Shown: positions 1 to 15,700 of the stretch, piece after piece
Layout: the number at the start of each line of letters is the position of its first letter
Position numbering within the stretch: the first letter of the stretch is position 1
Assembly (NCBI GenBank): GCA_026120185.1
Contig: JANUWF010001101.1
Location: 124,001 to 188,000 of the forward strand
Length of the DNA stretch: 64,000 nt
Direction of reading: 5' to 3'
Origin: Voacanga thouarsii
Taxonomy: Eukaryota > Streptophyta > Magnoliopsida > Gentianales > Apocynaceae
Program-made: the position numbers and the translations under genes
The notes under the pieces: generated by a model
Told to the model about the DNA's origin: nothing
Databases searched by the model: none
Seen by the model: the letters and a program-made list of their open reading frames with translations, nothing else

Positions 1-1259
1 CAATATTAACACTACTGGGATTATAAAAGGACAGACTAATAAGAAAAACACACACAACAGGAATACTGTGCATCATACGTGGGTTTTGGATGGTAAACCT
101 CCGTCGCAAAGCACCGAAAGGTTCCCCAATAATGCTTATGTTGACTCCCCATATACCTGGCACATACACTCATACTTACAACATTCTTTTGCAACGGTAT
201 CACAAAAATTAACGCGTACAACATACATATCTTCGTTTAAAAAAATTAAACAAAATACCTCGTTTTTTGCAATAAAAAACTGCTGGGAATATATAAGGAC
301 AGACTAATTATTAAAACACACACAACAGGAAAACTGTGCAACATACGTGGGCTTCTGATGGTAAACCCCCGTCGCAAAACACCGAAAAGTTCCCCAATCA
401 TGCTTCTGTTGACGCCCCATAAACTTGGCACATATACTCATACTTACAACATTCTTTTGCAACTGCATCACTAAAATTACAGCGTACAACTACCACATCT
501 TTGTATAAAAAAAATCAAATAAAATACCTCATTTTTTGTCCAAAAAAAACACTACGAGGATTATAAAAGGATAGACTAATTAGAAAAACACCCACAACAG
601 GTATACTGTGCATCATACGTGGGTTTCGGATGGTAAACCTCCGTCGCAAAGCACCGAAAGGTTCCCCAATCATGCTTATGTTGACGCCCCAGATACTTGG
701 CACATATACTCATACTTGCAACACTCTTTTGCAACTGCATCACTACAATTACCGCGTACAACTAGCACATCCAGGTATAAAAAAATCAAACAAAATACCT
801 CTTTTTTGGTCCAATAATAACACTACTGGGATTATTAAAGGACAGACTAATTAGAAAAACACACACAACAGGAATACTGTGCATCATACGTGGGTCTCAG
901 ATGGTAAACCTCCGTCGCAAAGCACCGAAAGATTCCGCAATAATTCTTATGTTGACGCCCCATATACTTGTCTCATATACTCATACTTACAATATTCTTT
1001 TGCAACGGCATCACTAAAATTAACGCGTATAACATGCACATCTTTGTTTAAAAAAATTAAACAGAATACCTCATTTTTTGTCCAATAAAAACAATGCTGG
1101 GAGTATAAAATGACAGACTAATTATTAAAACACACACAACAGGAATACTGTGCATCATACGTGGGCTTCTGATGGTAAACCACCGTCGCAAAATGCCGAA
1201 AGGTTCCCCAATCATGCTTATTTTGACGCCCCATAAACTTGGGATATAAACTCATACTT

Positions 1260-3150
1260 ACAATATTGTTTTGCAACTGCATCCCTACAATTACAGCGTA
1301 CAACTAGCACATCTTTGTATTAAAAAATCAAACAAAATACCTCCTTTTTTGTCCAATAATAACACTACTGGGATTATTAAAGGACAGACTAATTAGAAAA
1401 ACACCCGCAACAGGAATACTGTGCATCATACGAGGGTTTCGGATGGTAAAATTCCGTCGCAAAGCACCAAATGGTTCCCCAATAATGCTTATGTTGACGC
1501 CCTATATACTTAGCACCTACACTCAGACTTACAACATTCTTTTGCAACGGTATCACTAAAATTACCACGCACAACAAGCACATCTTTGTTTAAAAAAATT
1601 AAACAAAATACCTCGTTTTTTCTCCAATAAAAACACTCCTGCGAGTATAAAAGGACAGACTAATTATTAAAACACACACAACAGCAATACTATGCATCAT
1701 ACGTGGGCTTCTGATGGTAAACCACCGTCGCAAAACACTGAAAGGTTCCCCAATCATGCTTATGTTGAAGCCCCATATACTTGGCACATATACACATACT
1801 TACAACATTGTTTTGCAACTGCATCACTAAAATTATCACGTACAAATAGAACATCTTTATTTAAAAAAATCAAACAAAATACCTCTTTTTTTGTCGAATA
1901 TTAACACTACTGGGATTATAAAAGGACAGACAAACTTGAAAAACACACACAACAGGAATACTGTGCATCATACGTGGGTTTCGGATGGTAAACCACCGTC
2001 GCAAAGCACTGAAAGGTTCCCCGATAATGCTCATGTTGACGCCCCATATACTTGGCAACTATACTCATACATACAACATTCTTTTGCAACGGCATCACTA
2101 AAATTACCGCGTACAACAAGCACATCTTTGTTTAAAAAAATTAAACAAAATACCTTGTGTTTTCTCCAATAAAAACACTCTTGCGAGTATAAAAGGACAG
2201 ACTAATTATTAAAACACACACAACAGCAATACTGTGCATCATACGTGGGCTTCTGATGGTAAACCACCGTCGCAAAACACCGAAAGGTTCCCCAATCATG
2301 CTTGTGCTGAAGCCCCATATACTTGGCACATTTACTCATACTTACAATTTTGTTTTGCTACTGCATCACTAAAATTACAGCGTACAACTAGCACATCTTT
2401 GTATTAAAAAATCAAATAAAATACCTCCTTTTTTGTCCAATAATAACACTACTGGGATTACTAAAGGACAGACTAGTTAGAAAAACACCCGTAACAGGAA
2501 TACTGTGCATCATACGTGGGTTTCGGATGGTAAAACTCCGTCGCAAAGCACCAAATGGTTCCCCAATAATGTTTATGTTGACGCCCCATATATTTAGCAC
2601 CTATACTCATACCTACAACATTCTTTTGCAACGGTATCACTAAAATTACTGCGTACAACAAGCACATCTTTGTTTAAAAAAATGAAACAAACTACCTCGT
2701 TTTTTCTCCAATAAAAACACTCCTATGAGTATAAAAGGACAGACAAATTATTAAAACACAGACAACAACAATACTATGCATCATACGTGGGCTTTTGATG
2801 GTAAACCACCGTCGCAAAACACCGAAAGGTTACCCAATCATGCTTATGTTGAAGCCCCAAATACTTGGCACATATACACATACTTACAACATTGTTTTGC
2901 AACTGCATCACTAAAATTATCACGTACAAATAGCACATCTTTATTTAAAAAAATCAAACAAAATACCTCTTTTTTTGTCGACTATTAAAACTACTGGGAT
3001 TATGAAAGGACAGACTAATTAGAAAAACACACACAACAGGAATACTGTGCATCATACGTGGGTTTCGGATGGTAAACCACCGTTGCAAAGCACTGAAAGG
3101 TTCCCCAATAATGCTCATGTTGACCCCCCATATACTTGGCATATATGCTC
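1260..3150. repeat. 4-monomer higher-order repeat, period 1084 bp
   Basis: Segments about 1260-2343 and 2344-3150 match at an offset of 1084 bp, four monomers. Shared rare variants include the TTGTATTAAAAAATC block (about 1314 and 2398), the AATTCC/ACTCC variant after GATGGTAAA (about 1446 and 2530) and the GTCGAATATT/GTCGACTATT block (about 1893 and 2977). About 1.7 copies. Confidence 0.75.
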
Positions 3151-6100
3151 ATACCTACAACATTCTTTTGCAACGGCATCACTAAAATTACCGCGTATAA
3201 CATGCACATCTTTGTTTAAATAAATTAAACAGAATACCTCGTTTTTTTCCCAATAAAAACACTGCTGAGAGTATAATAGGACAGGCTAATTATTAAAACC
3301 CACACAACAGGAATACTGCGCATTATACGAGGTTTTCGAATGGTAAAACTCCGTCGCAAAGTACCGATAGGTTCCCCAATAAAGCTTTTGTTGACGCCCC
3401 ATATACTTGGCACCTATACTCATACTTACAACATTCTTCTGCAATGGCATCACTAAAATTACCGCGTACAACAAGTACATTTTTGTTTAAAAAAATTAAA
3501 CAAAATACCTCGTTTTTTGTCCAATAAAAACACTCCTGGGAGATTAAAAGGGCAGACTAATTGTTAAAACACACACAACAGGAATACTGTACATCAGACG
3601 TGGGTTTCTGATGGCAAACCACCGTCGCAAAACACCGAAATGTTCCGCAATCATTCTTATGTTGACGGCCCAAAAACTTGGCACATATACTAATACTTAC
3701 AACATTGTATTGCTACTGCATCACTAAAATTACAGCGTACAACCAGACACATCTTTGTTTAAAAAAATCAAACAAAATACCTCTATTTTTGTCCATTAAA
3801 AACACTACTGGGATTACAAAAGGACAGACTAATTAGAAAAACACCCACAACGAGAATATCGTGCCTCATACATGGGCATCTAATGGTAAACCATCGTTGA
3901 AAAGCACCGAAAGGTTCCCTAATCATGGTTATGTTGACGCCCCATATACTTGGCACATATACTCATACTTACAACATTCTTTTGCAACGGCGTCACTAAA
4001 ATAATCGCGTACAACTAGCAAATCTTTGTTTAAAAAAATCAAACAAAATACCTCTTTTTTTGTCCAATAAATACAGTACAGCTATTTTAGAAGGACAAAC
4101 TAAGTAGAAATATACACACAATAGGAATACTGTGCATCATATGAGGGCTTCTGATGGTAAACCATCGTCGTAAAGCACAGAAGGGTTCCCCAATCGTGCA
4201 TATTTTGAGGCCCCTTATACTTGGCTCATATACTCATACTTACAACATTGTTTTGCAACTGCATCACTAAAATTACCCCGTGCAACTAGCACACATCTTC
4301 GTTTAAAAAAATCAAACAAAATAGCTCTTTTTTTCCAATAAAAACATTACTGGGATTATAAAATGATAGACTAATTAGAAAAACACACACAAAAGGAATA
4401 TTGTGCATCATACGTGAGCTCTTGATGGTAAACCCTCGTCGCAAAGCACCGAATGGTTCCCCGATCATCTTATGTTGAAGCCCCACATACTTGGCACATA
4501 GACACAAACTTACAACATTATTTTGCAACTGCATCACAAAAATTTTTGCGTAAAACTAGCACATCTTAATTTTAAAAAATCAAACAAAATACCTACTTTT
4601 TTTATCCAATATTAACACTACTGGGAGTATAAAAGGGCAGACTAATAATTAAAACACACACAACAGCAATACTGTGATCATACGTGGGCTTCTGATGCTA
4701 AACCACCGTCGCAAAGCACCGAAAGGTTCCCCAATCATGCTTATGTTGACGCCCCAGATACTTGGCACATATACTCCTATTTACAACATTCTTTTGGAAC
4801 AACATCACTACAATTACCGTGTACAACTAGCACATCCTTGTATAAAAAAATCAAACAAAATACCTCTTTTTTTGTCGAATATTAACACTACTGGGATTAT
4901 AAAAGGACAGTCTAATTAGAAAAACACACACAACCAGAATACTGTGCATCATACGTGGATTTCGGATGGTAAACCTCCGTCGCAATGCACCGAAAGTTTC
5001 CCCAATAATGCTTATGTTGACGCCCCATATACTTGGCACATATACTCATACCTACAACATTCTTTTGCAACGGCATCACTAAAATTACCGCGTATAACAT
5101 GCACATCTTTGTTTAAATAAATTAAACAGAATACCTCATTTTTTTCCCAATAAAAACACTGCTGAGAGTATAATAGGACAGGCTAATTATTAAAACACAC
5201 ACAACAGGAATACTGCGCATCATACGAGGTTTTTGGATGGTAAAACTCCGTCACAAAGTACCGATAGGTTCCCCAATAAAGCTTTTGTTGACGCCCCATA
5301 TACTTGGCACCTATACTCATACTTACAACATTCTTCTGCAATGGCATCACTAAAATTACCGCGTACAACAAGTACATTTTTGTTTAAAAAAATTAAACAA
5401 AATACCTCGTTTTTTGTCCAATAAAAACACTCCTGGGAGATTAAAAGGGCAGACTAATTGTTAAAACACACACAACAGGAATACTGTACATCAGACGTGG
5501 GTTTCTGATGGCAAACCACCGTCGCAAAACACCGAAATGTTCCGCAATCATTCTTATGTTGACGGCCCAAAAACTTGGCACATATACTAATACTTACAAC
5601 ATTGTATTGCTACTGCATCACTAAAATTACAGCGTACAACCAGCACATCTTTGTTTAAAAAAATCAAACAAAATACCTCTATTTTTGTCCATTAAAAACA
5701 CTACTGGGATTACAAAAGGACAGACTAATTAGAAAAACACCCACAACAGGAATACTGTGCCTCAGACATGGGCATCTAATGGTAAACCATCGTTGAAAAG
5801 CACCGAAAGGTTCCCTAATCATGGTTATGTTGACGCCCCATATACTTGGCACATATACTCATACTTACAACATTCTTTTGCAACGGCGTCACTAAAATAA
5901 TCGCGTACAACTAGCAAATCCTTGTTTAAAAAAATCAAACAAAATACCTCTTTTTTTGTCCAATAAATACAGTACAGCTATTTTAGAAGGACAAACTAAG
6001 TAGAAATATACACACAATAGGAATACTGTGCATCATATGAGGGCTTCTGATGGTAAACCATCGTCGTAAAGCACAGAAGGGTTCCCCAATCGTGCATATT

Positions 6101-8460
6101 TTGAGGCCCCATATACTTGGCTCATATACTCATACTTACAACATTGTTTTGCAACTGCATCACTAAAATTACCCCGTGCAACTACCACACATCTTCGTTT
6201 AAAAAAATCAAACAAAATAGCTCTTTTTTTCGAATAAAAACATTACTGGGATTATAAAATGATAGACTAATTAGAAAAACACACACAAAAGGAATATTGT
6301 GCATCATACGTGAGCTCTTGATGGTAAACCCTCGTCGCAAAGCACCGAATGGTTCCCCGATCATCCTATGTTGAAGCCCCACATACTTGGCACATAGACA
6401 TAAACTTACAACATTATTTTGCAACTGCATCACAAAAATTTTCGCGTAAAACTAGCACATCTTAATTTTAAAAAATCAAACAAAATACCTACTTTTTTTA
6501 TCCAATATTAACACTACTGGGAGTATAAAAGGGCAGACTAATAATTAAAACACACACAACAGCAATACTGTGATCATACGTGGGCTTCTGATGCTAAACC
6601 ACCGTCGCGAAGCACCGAAAGGTTCCCCAATCATGCTTATGTTGACGCCCCAGATACTTGGCACATATACTCCTACTTACAACATTCTTTTGGAACAACA
6701 TCACTACAATTACCGTGTACAACTAGCACATCCTTGTATAAAAAAATCAAACAAAATACCTCTTTTTTTGTCGAATATTAACACTCATCGGGATTATAAA
6801 AGGACAGATCTAATTAGAAAAACACACACAACCGAATATTGTGCATCATACGTGGATTTCTGATGCTAAACCTCCGTCGCAATGCACCGAAAGTTTCCCC
6901 AATAATGCTTATGTTGACGCCCCATATACTTGGCACATATACTCATACCTACAACATTCTTTTGCAACGGCATCACTAAAATTACCGCGTATAACATGCA
7001 CATCTTTGTTTAAATAAATTAAACAGAATACCTCATTTTTTTCCCAATAAAAACACTGCTGAGAGTATAATAGGACAGGCTAATTATTAAAACACACACA
7101 ACAGGAATACTGCGCATCATACGAGGTTTTTGGATGGTAAAACTCCGTCGCAAAGTACCGATAGGTTCCCCAATAAAGCTTTTGTTGACGCCCCATATAC
7201 TTGGCACCTATACTCATACTTACAACATTCTTCTGCAATGGCATCACTAAAATTACCGCGTACAACAAGTACATTTTTGTTTAAAAAAATTAAACAAAAT
7301 ACCTCGTTTTTTGTCCAATAAAAACACTCCTGGGAGATTAAAAGGGCAGACTAATTGTTAAAACACACACAACAGGAATACTGTACATCAGACGTGGGTT
7401 TCTGATGGCAAACCACCGTCGCAAAACACCGAAATGTTCCGCAATCATTCTTATGTTGACGGCCCAAAAACTTGGCACATATACTAATACTTACAACATT
7501 GTATTGCTACTGCATCACTAAAATTACAGCGTACAACCAGCACATCTTTGTTTAAAAAAATCAAACAAAATACCTCTATTTTTGTCCATTAAAAACACTA
7601 CTGGGATTACAAAAGGACAGACTAATTAGAAAAACACCCACAACAGGAATACTGTGCCTCATACATGGGCATCTAATGGTAAACCATCGTTGAAAAGCAC
7701 CGAAAGGTTCCCTAATCATGGTTATGTTGACGCCCCATATACTTGGCACATATACTCATACTTACAACATTCTTTTGCAACGGCGTCACTAAAATAATCG
7801 CGTACAACTAGCAAATCGTTGTTTAAAAAAATCAAACAAAATACCTCTTTTTTTGTCCAATAAATACAGTACAACTATTTTAGAAGGACAAACTAAGTAG
7901 AAATATACACACAATAGGAATACTGTGCATCATATGAGGGCTTCTGATGGTAAACCATCGTCGTAAAGCACAGAAGGGTTACCCAATCGTGCATATTTTG
8001 AGGCCCCATATACTTGGCTCATATACTCATACTTACAACATTGTTTTGCAACTGCATCACTAAAATTACCCCGTGCAACTAGCACACATCTTCGTTTAAA
8101 AAAAACAAACAAAATAGCTCTTTTTTTTCCAATAAAAACATTGCTGGGATTATAAAATGACAGACTAATTAGAAAAACACATACAAAAGGAATACTGTGC
8201 ATCATACGTGAGCTCTTGATGGTAAACCCTCGTCGCAAAGCACCGAATGGTTCCCTGATCATCTTATGTTGAAGCCCCACATACTTGGCACATAGACACA
8301 AACTTACAACATTATTTTGCAACTGCATCACTAAAATTTTCGCGTAAAACTAGCACATCTTAATTTTAAAAAATCAAACAAAATACCTACTTTTTTATCC
8401 AATATTAACACTACTGAGAGTATAAAAGGGCAGACTAATAATTAAAACACACACAACAGG
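3150..8460. repeat. 7-monomer higher-order repeat, period about 1897 bp, 2.8 copies
   Basis: Copies are about 3150-5046, 5047-6943 and 6944-8460. Equivalent blocks recur at 3286/5183/7080 and at 4286/6182. Rare variants appear at the same place in every copy, for example TTTAAATAAATTAAACAG, the TCTATTTTTGTCCATT block and the AATACAGTACA(G/A)CTATTTTAG monomer at about 4070, 5966 and 7863. Sampled stretches differ at about 1 base in 100 or fewer, so amplification was recent. The third copy leaves the pattern at about 8460, replaced by a GAGCTC-type monomer. Confidence 0.9.
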
Positions 8461-11400
8461 AATACTGTGCAGCATACGTGAGCTCTTGATGGTAAACCAT
8501 CGTCGCAAAGCACCGAAAGGTTCCCCGATCATGGTTATGTTGACGCCCCATATACTTGGCACAAATACACATACTTACATCATTGTTTTGCAACTACAGC
8601 ACTAAAATTATCGCGTACAACTAGCACATCTTTATTTAAAAAAATGAAACAAAATACCTTTTTTTTTGTCCATTATTAACACTACTGGGATAACAAAAGG
8701 ACAGACTAATTAGAAAAATGCACAACAGGAATACTGTGCATCATACGTGGGTTTTGGATGGTAATCCTCCGTCGCAAAGCACCGAAAGGTTCCCCAATAA
8801 TGCTCATGTTGACGCCTCATATACTTGACACATATACTCATACGTACAACATACTTTTGCAACGCCCTCATTAAAATTACTGCGTACAATATGCATATCT
8901 TTGTTTAAAAAAATTAAACAGAATACCTCGTTTTTTGTCCAAAAAAAACACTCCAGGGAGTTTAAAAGGACAGACTAATTATTAAAACACACACAACAGC
9001 AATACTGTGCATCATACGTGGGCTTCTGATGGTAAACCACCGTCGCAAAGCACTGAAAGGTTCCCCAATCATGCTTTTATTGAAGCCCCAGATACTTGGC
9101 ACATATACTCCTACTTACAACATTCTTTTGCAACTGCATCACTACAATTATCGCGTACAACAAGCACATCCTTGTTTAAAAAAATCAAACAAAATACCTC
9201 TTTATTTGTCGAATATTAACACTACTGGGATTATAAAAGGACAGACTAATTAGAAAAACACACACAACAGGAATACTGTGCATCATACGTGGGTTTCGGA
9301 TGGTAAACCTCCGTCGCAAAGCACCGAAAGGTTCTCCAATAATGCTTTTGTTGACGCCCCATATACTTAGCACCTATACTCATACTTACAACATTATTTT
9401 GCAACGGTATCACTAAAATTACCGCGTACAATAAGCACATCTTTGTTTTAAAAAATTAAACAAAATACCTCGTTTTTTGTCCAATAAAAACACTCCTGGG
9501 ATTATAAAATGATAGACTAATTAGAAAAACACACACGACAGGAATACTGTGCATCATACGTGAGCTCCTTATGGTAAACCATCGTCGCAAACCACCGAAA
9601 GTTTCCCCGATCATGCTTTTGTTGAAGCCCCATATACTTGGTACATATACACATACTTACAGCAATGTTTTCCAACTGCATCACTAAAATTATCGCGTAC
9701 AACTAGCACATCTTTATTTAAAAAAATCGAACAAAATACCTCTTTTTTGGTCCAATATTACCACTACTGGGATTATAAAAGGACAGACTAATTAGAAAAA
9801 CACACACAACGGGAATACTGTGCATCATACGTGGGTTTCGGATGCTAAACCTCATTCGCAAAGCTCCGAAAGGTTCCCCAATTTTGCTCATGTTGACGCC
9901 CCATATACTTGGCACATATACTCATACTAACAACATGCTTTTGCAACGACATCCCTAAAATTACCACTTACAACATGCACATCTTTGTTTAAAAAAATTA
10001 AATAGAATACCTCTTTTTTGTCCAATAAAAACACTGCTGGGAGTATAATAGGAGGGACTAATTATTAAAACACACACAACAGGAAAACTGTGCATCATAC
10101 GCGGGTTTCTGATGGTAAACCACCGTCGCAAAACACCGAAAGGTTCCCCAATCATTATTATGTTGACGCCCCAAAAACTTGGCACATATACTAATACTTA
10201 CAACATTGTTTTGCTACTGCATCACTAAAATTACAGCGTACAACAAGCACCTCTTTGTTTAAAAAAATCAAACAAAATACCTCTGTTTTTGTCCATTAAA
10301 AACACTACTGGGATAATAAAAGGACAGACTAATTAGAAAAACACCCACAACAGGAGTACTGTGCCTCATACGTGGGCTCCTAATGGTAAACCATCGTCGA
10401 AAAGCACCGAAAGGTTCCCTAATCATGGTTATGTTGACAACCCATATACTTGGCACATATACTCATACTTACAACATTCTTTTGGAACGGCGTCACTAAA
10501 ATTATCGCGTACAACTATCAAATATTTGTTTTAAAAAATCAAACAAAATACCTCTTTTTTTGTATAATAGAAACAGTACAGCTATTATAGAAGGACAAAC
10601 TAATTAGAAAAATACACACAATAGGAATACTGTGGATCATATGTGGGCTTCAGATGGTAAACCATCGTCGTAAAGCATAGAAGGGTTCCCCAATCGTGCA
10701 TATTTTGACGCCCCATATACTTGGCTCATATACTCATACTTACAACATTGTTTTGAAACTGCATCACAAAAATTACGCCGTGCAACTAGCACACATCTTC
10801 GTTTAAAAAAATCAAACAAAATACCTCTTTTTTTTCCAATAAAAACATTACTGGGATTATAAAATGACGGACTAATTAGAAAAACACACACAAAAGGAAT
10901 ACTGTGCATCATACGTGAGCTCCTGATGGTAAACCATCGTCGCAAAGCACCGAATGGTTCCCCGATCATCTTATGTTGAAGCCCCATGTACTTGGCACAT
11001 AGACACAAACTTATAATATTGTTTTGCAACTGCATCACGAAAATTATCGCGTAAAACTAGCACATCTTAATTTTAAAAAATCAAACAAAATACCTACTTT
11101 TTTGTCCAATATTAACACTACTGGGATTACAAAAGGACAGATTAATTAGTAAAACACACACTACAGGAATACTATGCATCATACGTGGGCTTCTGATCGT
11201 AAACCACCGTCGCAAAGCACCGAAAGGTTCCCCAATCATGCTTATGTTTACGCCCCAGATACTTGGCACATATACTCAAACTTACAACATTCTTTTGCAA
11301 CTGCATCACTACAATTACCGCGTACAACTAGCACATCCTTGTATAAAAAAATCAAACAAAATACCTGTTTTTTTGTCCAATAATAACACTACTGGGATTA

Positions 11401-12700
11401 TAAAAAGACAGACTAATTAGGAAAACACATACAACAAGAATACAGTGCATCATACGTTGGTTTCGGATGGTAAACCTCCGTCGCAAAGCGCCGAAAGTTT
11501 CCCCAATAATGCTTATGTTGACGCCCCATATACTTTGCACATATACCCATACTTACAACATTCTTTTGCAACTGCGTCACTAAAATTATAGCGTACATTT
11601 AGCACATCTTTGTATAAAAAAATCAAACAAAATAGCTCATTTTTCGTCCAATAAAAACACTGCTGGGAGTATAAAAGGATAGACTAATTATTAAAACACA
11701 CACAACAGGAATACTGTGCAACATACGTGGGCTTCTGATGGTAAACCACCATCGCAAAACACCGAAACGTTCCAAAATCATGTTAATTTTGACGCCCCAT
11801 AAACTTGGCACATTTACTCATACTTACAATGTTGTTTTGCAACTGCATCACTAAAATACAGCGTACAACTAGCACATCTTTGTATAAAAAAATCAAACAA
11901 AATACCTCCTTTTTTGTCCAATAAAAACACTACTGGGATTATAAAAGGACAGACTAATTAGAAAAACACCCGCAACAGGAATACTGTGCATCATACGAGG
12001 GTTTCGGATGGTAAAACTCTGTCGCAAAGCACCGAATGGTTCCCTAATAATGCTTATGTTGATGCCCCATATACTTAGCACCTATACTCATACTTACAAC
12101 ATTCTTTTGCAACGGTATCACTAAAATTATCGCGTACAACAAGCACATCTTTGTTTAAAAAAATTAAACAAAATACCTCATTTTTTGTCCAATAAAAAGA
12201 CTCCTGGGAGTATAAAAGTGCAGACTAATTATTAAAACACACACAACAGCAATACTGTGATCATACGTGGGCTTCTGATGCTAAACCACCGTCGCAAAGC
12301 ACTGAAAGGTTCCCCAATCATGCTTATGTTGACGCCCCAGATACTTGGCACATATACTCTGACTTACAACATTCTTTTGCAACTGCATCACTACAATTAC
12401 CGCGTACAACTAGCACATCCTTGTATAAAAAAATCAAACAAAATACCTCTTTTTTTGTCGAATATTAACACTACTAGGATTATAAAAAGACAGTCTAATT
12501 AGAAAAACACACACAACAAGAATACTGTGCATCATACGTGGATTTCGGATGGTAAACCTCCGTCGCAAAGCACCAAAAGTTTCCCCAACAATGTTTATGT
12601 TGACGCCTCATATACTTGGCACATATACTCATACTTACAACATTCTTTTGCAACTACATCACTAAAATTACCTCGTACAACTAGAACATCTCTGTTTAAA
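8460..12700. repeat. Satellite stretch without a clear local higher-order period
   Basis: About 15-16 monomers of the same family. Types known from the 7-mer block reappear out of step: the pair at 10637-11038 resembles 7930-8331 at an offset of about 2707 bp (ten monomers), and the GTGATCATACGTGG type of 4674 recurs at 12257. No second copy of the whole interval is visible in the window. No non-satellite sequence seen. Confidence 0.7.
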
Positions 12701-15700
12701 AAAAAAATACCACTTTTTTTGTCCAATAAAAACACTACTGGGATTATTAAATGACAGATTAGTTAGAACAACACACACAACAGGGATACTGTGCATCATA
12801 CGTGAGCTCTTGACGGTAAACCAGCGTCGCAAAGCACCGAAAGGTTCCCCGATCATGGTTATGTTGACGCCCCATATACTTGGCACATATACACATACTT
12901 ACAACATTGTTTTGCCACTACAGCACTAAAATTATCGCGTACAACTAGCACATCTTTATTTAAAAAAATGAAACAAAATACCTCTTTTTTTGTCCAATAT
13001 TAACACTACTGGTATAATAAAAGGACAAACTAATTAGAAAAATGCACAACAGGAGTATTGTGCATCATACGTGGGTTTTGGATGGTAATCCTCCGTCGCA
13101 AAGCACCGAAAGGTTCCCCAATAATGCTCATGTTGACGCCCCATATAGTTGGCACATATACTCATACTTACAACATTCTTTTGCAACGCCATCACTAAAA
13201 TTACCGCGTACAACATGCACATCTTTATTTCAAAAAATTAAACAGAATACCTCGTTTTTTGTAAAAGAAAAAACACTCCTGGGAGTATAAAAGGACAGAC
13301 TAATTATAAAAACACACACAACAGCAATACTGTGCATCATACGTGGGCTTCTGATGGTAAACCACCGACACAAAGCACTGAAAGGTTCCCCAATCATGCT
13401 TATGTTGAAGCCCGAGATACTTGGCACATATACTCCTACTTACAACATTCTTTTGCAACTGCATCACTACAATTACCGCGTACAACTAGCACATCCTTGT
13501 ATAAAAAAATCAAACAAAATACCTCTTTTTTTGTCCAATATTAACACTATTGTGATTATAAATGGACAGACTAATTAGAAAAATACACACAACAGGAATA
13601 CTTTGCATCATACGTGGGTTTCGGATGGTAAACCTCCGTCGCAAAGCACCGAAAGATTCCTCAATAATGCTTATGTTGAAGCCCCATATTCTTGGCATAT
13701 ATACCCATACTTACAACATTCTTTTGCAACGGCGTCACTAAAATTATAGCGTACATCTAGCACATCTTTGTTTAAAAAAATCAAACAAAATACCTCATTT
13801 TTTGTCTAATAAAAAGACTGCTGGGAGTAAAAAAGGACAGACTAATTATTAAAACATACACAACAGGAATACTGTGCAACAAACGTGGGCTTCAGATGGT
13901 AAACCACCGTCGCAAAACGCCGAAAGGTTCCCCAATCATGCTTATTTTGACGCCCCATAAACTTGGCACATATACTCAAACTTACAATATAGTTTCGCAA
14001 CTGCATCACTAAAATTACAGCGTACAACTAGCACATCTTTGTATAAAAAAATCAAACAAAATACCTCCTTTTTTGTCCAATAAAAACACTACTGAGATTA
14101 TAAAAGGACAGACTAAATAGAAAAACACCCACAACAGGAATACTGTGCATCATATGAGGGTTTCGGATGGTAAAACACCGTCGCAAAGCTCCGAAAGGTT
14201 CCCCAATAATGCTTTTGTTGATGCCCCATATATATGGCACCTATACTCATACTTACAACATTTTTCAGCAATGGCATCACTAAAATTACCGCATACAACA
14301 AGCACATCTTTGTTTAAAATATTAAACAAAATACCTCGTTTTTTGTCCAATAAAAACACTCCTGGAAGTATAAAAGAACAGACTAATAATTAAAACACAC
14401 ACAACAGGAATACGGTGCATCATACGTGGGCTTCTGATAGTAAACCACCGTCGCAAAACACCGAAAGGTTACCCAATCATGCGTGTATTGACGCCCCATA
14501 AACTTGGCACATATACTAATACTTACAACATTGTTTTGCAACTACAACACTAAAATTACAGCGTACAACTTGCACATCTTTGTGCAAAAAAATCAAAAAA
14601 AATATCTCTGTTTTTGTCCTGTAAAAACACTATTGGGATTATAAAAGGACACTCTAATTCAAAAAACACCCACAATAGGAATACTGTGCCTCATACGTGG
14701 GCTTCTAATGGTCAACCATCGTCGCACCCTGGTCATGCTTATGTTGACAACCCATATACCTGGCACATATACTCATACTTACAACATTCTTTTGCAACTG
14801 CGTCACTAAAATTACCGCGTACAACGAGCACATCTTTGTTTAAAAAAATAAAAAAAAATACCACTTTTTTTGTCCAATAAAAACACTACTGGGATTATTA
14901 AATGACAGATTAGTTAGAACAACACACACAACAGGAATACTGTGCATCATACGTGAGCTCTTGATGGTAAACCATCGTCGCAAAGCACCGAAAGGTTCCC
15001 CGATCATGGTTATGTTGACGCCCCATATACTTGGCACATATACACATACTTACAACATTGTTTTGCAACTACAGCACTAAAATTATCGCGTACAACTAGC
15101 ACATCTTTATTTAAAAAAACGAAACAAAATACCTCTTTTTTTGTCCAATATTAACACTACTGGGATAATAAAAGGACAGACTAATTAGAAAAATACACAA
15201 CAGGAATACTGTGCATCATACGTGGGTTTTGGATGGTAATCCTCCGTCGCAAAGCACCGAAAGGTTCCCCAATAATGCTCATGTTGACGCCCCATATACT
15301 TGACACATATACTCATACGTACAACATTCTTTTGCAACGCCATCACTAAAATTACCGCGTACAACATGCACATCTTTGTTTCAAAAAATTAAACAGAATA
15401 CCTCATTTTTTGTCAAAAAAAAAACACTCCTGGGAGTATAAAAGGACAGACTAATTATTAAAACACACACAACAGCAATACTGTGCATCATACGTGGGCT
15501 TCTGATGGTAAACCACCGTCGCAAAGCACTGAAAGGTTCCCTAATCATTCTTATGTTGAAGCCCCATATACTTGGCACATATACTCCTACTTACAACATT
15601 CTTTTGCCACTGCATCACTACAATTACCGCGTACAACTAGCACATCCTTGAATAAAAAAATCAAACAAAATACCTCTTGTTTTCTCCAATATTAACACTA

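Noticed and set aside
7930..8331. 133-codon minus-strand frame spanning two monomers (similar one at 10637-11038)
   Set aside because: A local indel puts two satellite frames in register; the product is satellite translation with no recognisable domain.
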